From positions 62,001-126,000 of the forward strand of contig NZ_LFLS01000008.1 in NCBI RefSeq assembly GCF_001189915.1: DNA of 64,000 nucleotides. Reading direction: 5' to 3'. Under the pieces are notes generated by a model, which ran no database searches, was not told where the DNA came from, and saw only the letters and a program-made list of their open reading frames with translations. The position numbers and the translations under genes are program-made. Below are positions 50,077 to 57,858 of this stretch, piece by piece. Within the stretch, counting starts at the first letter, position 1. The number at the start of each line of letters is the position of its first letter. This DNA is from Herbaspirillum autotrophicum. Lineage in GTDB: Bacteria > Pseudomonadota > Gammaproteobacteria > Burkholderiales > Burkholderiaceae_D.

Positions 50077-51357
50077 TCAGTTGTAAATCAGGTTAGGCAA
50101 CCACAGCGAAATTTGCGGTACATAGGTCACCAGCGCCAGGAAGGCCAGCATCGTCAGCAGCCATGGCATCACTGCCACCGTCAGCTCGGTAATGCCCATC
50201 TTGGTAATGCCGGATGCCACATACAGATTCAAACCGACTGGCGGATGGCACATGCCGACTTCCATATTGACCACGATCAGGATACCGAAGTGGACCGGAT
50301 CGATGCCCAGCTTCATGGCCACCGGGAACAGAATCGGTGCCATGATCAGCACGATCGAGGATGGCTCCATGACGTTACCGGCCAGCAACAGCAAGACGTT
50401 GACCACCAGCAGGAAGGTAATCGGACCGAGACCGCTGTCGGTGATCATGGCCGCCATTGCCTGCGGAATGTTTTCACTGGTCACCAGGAACGAGAACAAG
50501 ACCGCGTTGGTGATGATGTACAACAGCATCGCCGACATCGAAGCCGAATCCAGCAAGACCTTCGGCACTTGCTTGAGGCTCATGTCCTTGTACACGAACA
50601 CCGCGATGATGAAGGCATATACCGCCGCCATTGCCGCTGCTTCGGTCGGGGTGAAGACACCGGTATAAATACCGCCCATCACGATCACGATCAGGAACAA
50701 GCCCCAGCCGCTCTTGCGGAATGCTGCGAAACGCACAGCCCAGGTCGCTTTTGGCAGACGCGGATAGTTATGCTTGCGGGCCAGATACCAGGTCGTCAGA
50801 CCGAGCAGGAAAGCCAGCATCAGACCCGGCACCACGCCAGCCATGAACAGCTTGCCGACGGAGGTATTGGTCGACACCGAATACATCACCATCACGATGG
50901 AAGGCGGAATCAGAATCCCCAGTGCGCCCGAAGTAGTGATCACACCGGCACCGAACTTGTTCGGGAAGCCTTGACGCACCATCGCTGGCAAGATAATCGA
51001 GCCAATCGCCACCACGGTCGCAGGCGACGAACCCGACACCGCCGCAAACAAGGCGCAAGCCATTACGCCGGCCAGTGCCAGACCGCCGTGCCAGTGACCG
51101 ACCATGGAGGTCGCGAAATTGATCATGCGCCGCGCCACGCCACCGTGGGTCAGGAAGTTACCCGCCAGAATGAAGAACGGGATCGCCATGATTTCGAACT
51201 TCTCGATCCCGGTAAACAACTTCAACGCCACCGATTGGATCGGCACGTCGGTCATTGCGAACAGGAATGTCAGCACCGTCAGACCGAGCGAGATCGAAAT
51301 CGGCATGCCGGTCAGCATCAAGCCGAACAGCAAGACAAAAATAATGGCCGCGTTCAT
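50077..51357 (-). CDS. dctM: TRAP transporter large membrane subunit DctM
   Basis: The 426-residue protein has about twelve membrane spans and the DctM signature: FFILAGNFLTHGGVARRMINF, AVSGSSPATVVAIGSIILPAM and TTSGALGILIPPSIVMVMYSV. With DctQ it forms the Na+-driven permease fed by DctP. Its start overlaps the dctQ stop (51354-51357). Confidence 0.96.
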   Translation of the reverse strand: MNAAIIFVLLFGLMLTGMPISISLGLTVLTFLFAMTDVPIQSVALKLFTGIEKFEIMAIPFFILAGNFLTHGGVARRMINFATSMVGHWHGGLALAGVMACALFAAVSGSSPATVVAIGSIILPAMVRQGFPNKFGAGVITTSGALGILIPPSIVMVMYSVSTNTSVGKLFMAGVVPGLMLAFLLGLTTWYLARKHNYPRLPKATWAVRFAAFRKSGWGLFLIVIVMGGIYTGVFTPTEAAAMAAVYAFIIAVFVYKDMSLKQVPKVLLDSASMSAMLLYIITNAVLFSFLVTSENIPQAMAAMITDSGLGPITFLLVVNVLLLLAGNVMEPSSIVLIMAPILFPVAMKLGIDPVHFGILIVVNMEVGMCHPPVGLNLYVASGITKMGITELTVAVMPWLLTMLAFLALVTYVPQISLWLPNLIYN

Positions 51358-51917
51358 GCTTTTTCTCCTTTGACTTCTTCGTCGATGCCTTCGACGTAAG
51401 CATGGTCATGTTTAGGCAACTCACCGGTCTTGATGAAATTCCAGGCGACTTGCAGGAAACGGAAACACATCAGATAAGAACCGAGCGGCACGGCCATGTA
51501 GACCATCCACATCGGGATTTCCAGCACTTCGGACGTGCTCGAGTGCTGACTGATTTCCCACACGAACTCGGCACCGAGGGTACCGACGATGCCGGTAAAC
51601 AATGCGCCGGCGAGCAAACCCAGCACCACGAACTTGTTGCGCCATGGCGTGTTCATGCGATTGATCAACACATCGACGCCGACGTGGATACCGGTACGCA
51701 CACCATAAGCAGCACCGAACTTGGCCATCCAGACGAACATGAAAATACACAGTTCCTGGGCCCAGCTGGTGTTGATCTGAATCAGCTCATCCTGCAGCCA
51801 GGGAATCGGCAAACCGGATGCGTAGCGGTGGACCACCGCGACGAAGATGATGACGGTTGCGGCCGCCATCAGGAATGCAATCAGCCATTCTTCCAAATGG
51901 TCGAGAAATTTCAGCAT
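51354..51917 (-). CDS. dctQ: TRAP transporter small membrane subunit DctQ
   Basis: The 187-residue protein has four membrane spans and the DctQ pattern (WAQELCIFMFVWMAKFGAAYGVRTGIHVGVDVL). It is slightly longer than usual, with an acidic C-terminal tail. The gene follows dctP by 104 bp that include a hairpin terminator. Confidence 0.93.
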   Translation of the reverse strand: MLKFLDHLEEWLIAFLMAAATVIIFVAVVHRYASGLPIPWLQDELIQINTSWAQELCIFMFVWMAKFGAAYGVRTGIHVGVDVLINRMNTPWRNKFVVLGLLAGALFTGIVGTLGAEFVWEISQHSSTSEVLEIPMWMVYMAVPLGSYLMCFRFLQVAWNFIKTGELPKHDHAYVEGIDEEVKGEKA

Positions 51918-51936
51918 AAAGTCTCCTGCCTCAAAA

Positions 51937-51960
51937 AGGGCCGGTCATGAAGCCGGCCCT
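51937..51960 (-). terminator. Attenuator between dctP and dctQM
   Basis: Stem AGGGCCGG / CCGGCCCT with an 8-nt loop, followed on the minus strand by TTTTT (51936-51932). A partial terminator would give more binding protein than permease, which is common in TRAP operons. Confidence 0.7.
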
Positions 51961-52021
51961 CGTCGTTTCCATTTGCCGCCGACGGCAAGCAACACCGTCG
52001 ACCTGCAAGCTTTTTGTTAAA

Positions 52022-53026
52022 TTACTTTTGACCCAATGCTGCCGCTTCCTTGTTGACCGAAGCGATCAATTCCTTGCCGATGCGATCTTCCATCTGCTTT
52101 TGCACTGGCACCAAGGCCTTGCGCCATTCCGCCTTTTCCTTGTCGTTCAGACGGTAGATGGTGGTCTTGCCAGTCTTTTGAACGGCAGCCAATGCAGCAT
52201 CGTTTTCTTGTTGTGCAATCGCGTTGGCGTACTTGGTCGAATCCTTCATCGCGCCTTCCAGTGCGCTGCGGATATCGGCCGGCAAACCATCCCAGAACTT
52301 CTTGTTGACGATCACGGCGTAGCCCAGATAGCCGTGATCCGAAACGGTCACGTGCTTCTGCACTTCATGCATCTTCTGGGTGTACAGGTTCGATGGCGGA
52401 TTCTCGGTGCCGTCAACCACGCCGGTCTGCAGCGCCTGATAGACTTCGGAGAACGCCAACACTTGCGGGTTGGCGCCCAGTGCGCGCATTTGTGCATCGA
52501 GCACCTTGGACGACTGGATACGCATCTTCAGACCACGGAAATCGGCCGGCACGTGCAGCGGCTTGTTGGCCGACATGACCTTGAAGCCGTTATCCCAGTA
52601 AGCCAGACCGGTGATGCCCTTAGGCTCCAGCTTCTTGAACAGATCCTTGCCGATCGGACCTTCGGTCACGCGATACAGCACTTCCTTGCTCGGGAAAATG
52701 TAAGGCAAGTCGAATACTTCGAATTCTTTCACGCCCAGCGGACCAAACTTGGCCAGCGATGGCGCCAGCATTTGCACCGCGCCCAGTTGCAGCGCTTCCA
52801 GCTCTTCCTTGTCTTTGTACAAGGTGCTGTTCGGATAGAGTTCTACCTTGACACGGCCCTTGGTGGCCTTTTCCGCCAGTTCCTTGAAACGCTCTGCGGC
52901 CTTGCCCTTGGGCGTGTCATTGGCCACCACGTGGCTGAACTTGATGACGATAGGCGCTTGTGCGAAGGCGTTGCCGGAAATGATTGCGGCAGCCGAAAGC
53001 GCAAAAATCAATGATTTCAGTTTCAT
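52022..53026 (-). CDS. dctP: TRAP transporter periplasmic binding protein DctP
   Basis: ATG 53026 is preferred, with GGGGA about 8 bp upstream (53038 overlaps it). The ~334-residue protein has a signal peptide MKLKSLIFALSAAAIISGNAFA and the DctP core: IKFSHVVANDTPKGKAA, GLKMRIQSSKVLDAQMRALGANP and EVYQALQTGVVDGTENPPSN. It delivers C4-dicarboxylates or similar acids to DctQM. The adjacent DctSR regulator supports C4-dicarboxylates; the exact ligand is inference. Confidence 0.95.
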   Translation of the reverse strand: MKLKSLIFALSAAAIISGNAFAQAPIVIKFSHVVANDTPKGKAAERFKELAEKATKGRVKVELYPNSTLYKDKEELEALQLGAVQMLAPSLAKFGPLGVKEFEVFDLPYIFPSKEVLYRVTEGPIGKDLFKKLEPKGITGLAYWDNGFKVMSANKPLHVPADFRGLKMRIQSSKVLDAQMRALGANPQVLAFSEVYQALQTGVVDGTENPPSNLYTQKMHEVQKHVTVSDHGYLGYAVIVNKKFWDGLPADIRSALEGAMKDSTKYANAIAQQENDAALAAVQKTGKTTIYRLNDKEKAEWRKALVPVQKQMEDRIGKELIASVNKEAAALGQK

Positions 53027-53121
53027 CGTTGTCCCCATATTGGTTTATAGAATTAATTTGGATAGTCAGGTATTAGTCAGTAAACTGACCCGTGGCGCAT
53101 TGTGATCAAGCAACCCCCTTC

Positions 53122-53153
53122 CCACAACTGTGGAAAACCACAATCGGCCACAA
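53122..53153. promoter_or_regulatory. CCACAA repeats in dctP/dctS divergent region
   Basis: Three CCACAA copies (53122, 53138 and 53148), the first forming the palindrome CCACAACTGTGG, lie between the divergent genes. They are a candidate site for DctR. Confidence 0.45.
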
Positions 53154-53282
53154 TAATTTCTTGCTGCGACGCAGCAAACCAAGCGCCTGCGAAAGCAGAC
53201 CCGAATGTGAAATACACCCGCCAGCCCACGCCATGCGCGATAAACTAACGCCTGACGCAGCCACCGACCCGCTACCGGCGCC

Positions 53283-55289
53283 ATGAATACGCCCTTACTC
53301 TCCCCTCCTGCCGCCGACATTTCCCATCGCCGCCACCTGTTGCGCTGGCTGATTCCGATTTTGCTGGTGCTGTTGTTTTTGCTGACGCTGATCTGGCTGC
53401 CGCAGCAGGCCCAGCGCATGGAGTCGAGTGAACGGCAGGAGCAACTGATCGCCGATTCGCTGTGGGTGGAACAGGCGATCCGCTTCCAACTGAGCCGCGA
53501 CGACGAAAGCATGCGCCTGATCGGCAGCGAAATCGTCAACGGCCATCTCAACAAGGAGCAGTTCCGCGGCCGCCTCAATGCACTGCTGCGCAACAATCGC
53601 GAGCTGTATCGCGTGACCTGGTTCGATGTCCACGGCAAACCGGTAGCCTCCACCGATGACTACCCGATCTCGCGCGACCAGTTGTCAGCACCGTCGCAAG
53701 AAACCGAAGAGCACTCGCGCAACATCCGCCGCCCTTTATATAGTGCGCCGGCGATTCCGCCCGGCATCGCCGAGCCGACCCTGATGGACTATCACATCCC
53801 CTTGTTTCGGGATCAGCATTACGTCGGCAGCCTGGTCGCCAGTTATTCGATGTCGCGCGTACTCAATGAAATGGTGCCATGGTGGTTTGCTCAGGATAAT
53901 GAAATCACGCTGACCGATATCGACGACAAAGTGGTGGCGCGACGCACTGCCGGCGGTCCCGGCCTGAGCGTCTACACCCACCGGCGCGAACTGGAACTGC
54001 CGGGCGTCACCTTGCGCCTGCAAACCAACAGCACCAAGAGCGCGCCCAAACTGCTGCCGAATTTGCTGGTCGGTTCGGTGATCGTGCTGTCGCTCGGCTT
54101 GCTGTGGAGCTTGTGGGCGCTGTGGCGCGACATCAGCCGCCGCCTCACCGCCGAAGGCGCATTGCAGCACGAGGTCTCGTTCCGCACGGCGATGGAAAAC
54201 TCGCTGGTCACCGGCATGCGCGCGCGCGATCTGGAAGGCCGCATCACCTATGTCAATCCGGCATTTTGCAAAATGGTCGGTTACAACGCCGCGGAACTGG
54301 TCGGCAAGATTCCGCCGATGCCGTACTGGGCGCCGGAAGCCATGGATGAATATCAGGAACGCTTCACCAAAGTATTGGCGGGCCGCGTCACACCGCAGTT
54401 CGAAACGATTTTTCAGCGTCGCGACGGCGAACGCTTTCCGGTATTGATTTTCGAATCGCCGCTGGTAGATGACAATGGCCGGCACACCGGCTGGATGGGT
54501 TCGATTCTGGATGTCTCCGACCGGCGCCGGGTGGAAGACCTGAATCGCAAACAGGAAGAACGCCTGCAAGCCGGCGCCCGGCTGGCCAGCATGGGTGAAA
54601 TCGCGTCGACGCTGGCGCATGAATTGAATCAACCGCTGGCCGCCATCTCCAGCTACACCACCGGCGCGCTCAACATGATGCAAAGCGGCCGTGCCGATCC
54701 GGCAGCATTGCAACCGGCGCTGGAGAAAATCAAAGCGCAGGCGCAACGCGCCGGCCATGTGATTCGCAGCGTCCATCAATTCGTCAAGAAGCGGACGCCG
54801 GAACGCCACCCGGTCCTGATCAAGACCATCGTCGACAACATCTCGCCCCTGATCGAATTGCAGGCGCAACCGTTCTTCGTGGTGATCCAGACCGTGATTC
54901 CGGCCAGCCTGCCCGCCGTACTGGGCGATGCCGTGCTGCTGGAACAGGTACTGCTCAACCTGACCCGCAATGCGATTCAGGCGATGGCCTCGAATGTGCC
55001 GGAGCGCCGCATTCTGCGTATTACCGCCGCGCTCGACAGCGATACCGCATCCCATCAGTCAGTCGTGGTTTCGGTGATTGATCAGGGCCATGGCATTCCG
55101 CCCGATGTGGCTGCCGGCCTGTTCTCGCCGTTTTTCTCGACCAAGGCTGACGGCATGGGCATGGGACTCAATATCTGCCGCACCACGATTGAGTTTCACG
55201 GCGGCACGCTGACCTATGCCGACAATCCGACAGGGGGTACAATCTTCCGTTTCTCCCTGCCGGCACACAGTTCCGCCACCACGACCTGA
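53283..55289 (+). CDS. dctS: Sensor histidine kinase DctS-like
   Basis: The 668-residue protein has an N-terminal membrane span near residue 25, a periplasmic sensor domain (about 45-255), a second span near 265, and a PAS domain. The kinase core follows, with H-box HELNQPLAAISSY, N-box NLTRNAIQAM, DQGHGIP and GMGMGLNICR. It resembles DctS of the Rhodobacter dct system and NtrB-type kinases. It should phosphorylate the adjacent DctR in response to external dicarboxylate. Confidence 0.92.
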   Translation: MNTPLLSPPAADISHRRHLLRWLIPILLVLLFLLTLIWLPQQAQRMESSERQEQLIADSLWVEQAIRFQLSRDDESMRLIGSEIVNGHLNKEQFRGRLNALLRNNRELYRVTWFDVHGKPVASTDDYPISRDQLSAPSQETEEHSRNIRRPLYSAPAIPPGIAEPTLMDYHIPLFRDQHYVGSLVASYSMSRVLNEMVPWWFAQDNEITLTDIDDKVVARRTAGGPGLSVYTHRRELELPGVTLRLQTNSTKSAPKLLPNLLVGSVIVLSLGLLWSLWALWRDISRRLTAEGALQHEVSFRTAMENSLVTGMRARDLEGRITYVNPAFCKMVGYNAAELVGKIPPMPYWAPEAMDEYQERFTKVLAGRVTPQFETIFQRRDGERFPVLIFESPLVDDNGRHTGWMGSILDVSDRRRVEDLNRKQEERLQAGARLASMGEIASTLAHELNQPLAAISSYTTGALNMMQSGRADPAALQPALEKIKAQAQRAGHVIRSVHQFVKKRTPERHPVLIKTIVDNISPLIELQAQPFFVVIQTVIPASLPAVLGDAVLLEQVLLNLTRNAIQAMASNVPERRILRITAALDSDTASHQSVVVSVIDQGHGIPPDVAAGLFSPFFSTKADGMGMGLNICRTTIEFHGGTLTYADNPTGGTIFRFSLPAHSSATTT

Positions 55290-55290
55290 G

Positions 55291-55881
55291 ATGCTACACA
55301 TAGTTGACGACGAAGAAATCATCCGTGACTCGCTTACCTGGCTTGCGCAATCGCGCGCCATTGCCGCAGTCGCGTATGCCAGCGGTGACGAATTCCTGCA
55401 AGCCATGGCGCGCGGCGGCGAATTTGACGCCGCTGGTGAATGCATCCTGCTCGATGTGCGCATGCCGGCCATGAGCGGCGTTGCCTTGTTCGATCTGCTG
55501 GCGGCACGCGGCATCACGCGCCGGCGTCCGGTGATTTTTTTGACCGGTCACGGCGACGTACCGATGGCAGTCGACATGCTCAAGAACGGCGCTTTCGATT
55601 TTTTTGAAAAACCATTCAACGACAATCAATTGATGGACCGGGTATTGGAGGCGCTGCAGGCCTCGCGCGAAACCGGCGAGCAAGATGCCATCCGCGAACG
55701 CCTGGAAGCGCTGTCCAGTCGTGAACGTGAAGTGCTGGATCTGATCCTGGCCGGCAAAATGAATAAAGTCATCGCCGATGAACTCGGCATCAGCATGCGC
55801 ACGGTAGAAGTCCACCGGGCACATATTTTTGACAAGATGAATGTCAAGACCGCAGTTGAACTGGCGCGTCTGTTGAAATAA
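55291..55881 (+). CDS. dctR: FixJ/LuxR-type response regulator DctR
   Basis: ATG 55291 follows the dctS stop by one base. The 196-residue protein has a receiver domain with acceptor Asp in LLDVRMPAMSG, the lysine in FFEKPF, and a LuxR-type HTH (LSSREREVLDLILAGKMNKVIADELGISMRTVEVH). This is the FixJ/DctR class rather than the sigma-54 DctD class. It should activate the divergent TRAP operon. Confidence 0.93.
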   Translation: MLHIVDDEEIIRDSLTWLAQSRAIAAVAYASGDEFLQAMARGGEFDAAGECILLDVRMPAMSGVALFDLLAARGITRRRPVIFLTGHGDVPMAVDMLKNGAFDFFEKPFNDNQLMDRVLEALQASRETGEQDAIRERLEALSSREREVLDLILAGKMNKVIADELGISMRTVEVHRAHIFDKMNVKTAVELARLLK

Positions 55882-55888
55882 GCATCCC

Positions 55889-56779
55889 ATGCATATCGGC
55901 ACCCTGCTCCTACCCGACTTTTCCCTGATCCTGCTGGGCGTGATCATTTATCGCATTACCGACTGGGGCGATGCGTTCTGGGCCGGCATGGAAAAGATGG
56001 TGTATTACCTGTTGTTCCCGGCCTTGCTGTTTTACTCCACCGCGCGTCTGCAACTGCATCTGGAAACCACCGGCCAACTGTTGCAAGTCGGCGTGCTGGC
56101 GTTGCTGGCCGGGATTGCCCTGACCTGGATCGGCAAACCCTTCATCAAGGTCGGGCCGATGATTTATGAATCCGGCATGCAAACCGCGTTTCGCTTCAAT
56201 TCCTATATCGCGCTGGCGATTGCGTCGCGGCTGGCCGGTGAAGAAGGCGTCGGCCTGATGGCGCTGCTGCTTGGTTTCGGGGTACCGATCTGCAATATGG
56301 CGGCAGTCCATGCGCTGGCGCACAAGAGCGGCAACGTACTCACCGAGTTGCGCAAGAATCCTTTGCTGATCGCGACCGGCACCGGCCTGCTCTACAGTCT
56401 GTCCGGCTTGCCGGTACCGGAAGTGGCCGGCGCAGTATTGTCGCGTCTGGGCAGTGCGTCGATTGCGCTGGGCCTGCTGATGGTGGGCGCCGGGCTGCGC
56501 CTGTCCGGTTTGCGCGAGGGCAAGCTGATGGCGCTGTACTTTACCGCGATCAAGCTGATGGCGATTCCGGCCGTGGCTTATGTACTCGGCCGCTGGATCG
56601 GCTTGCCGCCGCTGCAATTGCAGATCGTGGTGCTGTTTTGTTCGCTGCCGACCGCCTCAAGCTGTTATATCCTCGCCGCCCGCATGGGTGGCAATGGTCC
56701 GATTACCGCCTTCCTGATATCGCTGGGGACGCTGGTATCGGCCGTGACCATTCCATTCTGGCTGAGCCTGGTCACCTGA
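55889..56779 (+). CDS. AEC family (auxin-efflux-carrier type) permease
   Basis: The 296-residue membrane protein has about ten spans and the AEC pattern: LLFPALLFYSTA, YESGMQTAFRFNSYIALAIA, and the second-half repeat LGLLMVGAGLRLSG. AEC members move malonate, malate and other small organic acids. It starts 7 bp after dctR and is probably co-transcribed, suggesting a further organic-acid substrate. Confidence 0.85.
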   Translation: MHIGTLLLPDFSLILLGVIIYRITDWGDAFWAGMEKMVYYLLFPALLFYSTARLQLHLETTGQLLQVGVLALLAGIALTWIGKPFIKVGPMIYESGMQTAFRFNSYIALAIASRLAGEEGVGLMALLLGFGVPICNMAAVHALAHKSGNVLTELRKNPLLIATGTGLLYSLSGLPVPEVAGAVLSRLGSASIALGLLMVGAGLRLSGLREGKLMALYFTAIKLMAIPAVAYVLGRWIGLPPLQLQIVVLFCSLPTASSCYILAARMGGNGPITAFLISLGTLVSAVTIPFWLSLVT

Positions 56780-56869
56780 CATCGGCCAGGTGACCGCTGG
56801 TCCGGCAACCGGGAATTTCCGCGCCGGACGCCACTCCAACCCGTTCCCTGCCATCACCTGAGGAAGCCC

Positions 56870-57847
56870 ATGACATCGCTGCACATTCCGGTCATCGACA
56901 TGACCGGCTTCATTCACGGCGACGCCGCCGCCCGCCGGCAAGTGGCGCGCCGCTTCGGCGAAGCCTTCGAACGCACCGGCTTTTGCACCATCGTCAATCA
57001 TGGCGTCGATGATGCTCTCGTGACGTCGGTGTATGACAGTGCCAAAGCCTTCTTTCAGTTTGCGCGCGACCAGAAAATGGCCTGGGCCTCGCCTGATCTG
57101 AAACAACGCCGGGGCTATTTGCCGATGGGGGTCGAAAGCGTGGCCGCCACATTGCATGGTGAAACCCCGCCCGATTTGTGTGAAGCGCTGGTGTTCGTGG
57201 CGCTGCAAAGCGAACGCAACGGCACCGGCTCCCGAAATTTCTGGCCGACGCAACCGGCCAGCCTGACCACCGACATCAACCGATATTTTGACGCCATGCT
57301 GGCGCTGACCCGCCGGCTGATGAGAATGTCGGCGCTGGCGCTTGATCTGGACGAGGATCATTTCGACAGCGGCTTTGAAGAACCGGCGCTGACGCTGCGC
57401 TTCGTCAACTATCCCGATCAGGAACAAGCGCCGCAGGCAGGGCAATTGCGCTATGGCGCCCATCATGATTACGGCGGCCTGACCATCTTGCGCCAGGACA
57501 CCGCGCCCGGCGGTTTGCAAATCTGTGATCAGGACGGTCAATGGCATGATGCGCCGACCACCGGCAAAAGCTTTGTCATCAATGTCGGCGACCTCATGGC
57601 GCGCTGGACCAATGACCGCTGGAAATCCACGCTGCACCGGGTCATCAACCCGTCACGGGCGCTGACCGGCAGTACGCAACGGCTGTCGATGGTGGCATTC
57701 ACCGGCCCGCGTGACGACACCACGGTGGATTGCCTGCCCAGTTGCTGGAGCGACAGCCAGCCTAAAAAATACACGCCGGTCAGCGCCGGCGATTATGTCA
57801 GGCAGAAATTGCTGGCGTCGATGAATCTGACGCCAGCCGGCAAATAA
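56870..57847 (+). CDS. Isopenicillin-N-synthase-like 2OG-Fe(II) dioxygenase
   Basis: The 325-residue protein has the double-stranded beta-helix and the Fe(II) ligands His and Asp in HHDYGGLTI and His in TLHRVINPS, plus the arginine of the RLSMVAF pair that binds the oxoglutarate or substrate carboxylate. The start at ATG 56870 is supported by GAGGAA. Members of this family hydroxylate or oxidise small metabolites; the substrate is not identifiable. It follows the AEC gene by 90 bp. Confidence 0.87.
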   Translation: MTSLHIPVIDMTGFIHGDAAARRQVARRFGEAFERTGFCTIVNHGVDDALVTSVYDSAKAFFQFARDQKMAWASPDLKQRRGYLPMGVESVAATLHGETPPDLCEALVFVALQSERNGTGSRNFWPTQPASLTTDINRYFDAMLALTRRLMRMSALALDLDEDHFDSGFEEPALTLRFVNYPDQEQAPQAGQLRYGAHHDYGGLTILRQDTAPGGLQICDQDGQWHDAPTTGKSFVINVGDLMARWTNDRWKSTLHRVINPSRALTGSTQRLSMVAFTGPRDDTTVDCLPSCWSDSQPKKYTPVSAGDYVRQKLLASMNLTPAGK

Positions 57848-57858
57848 ACCGCTACCGG

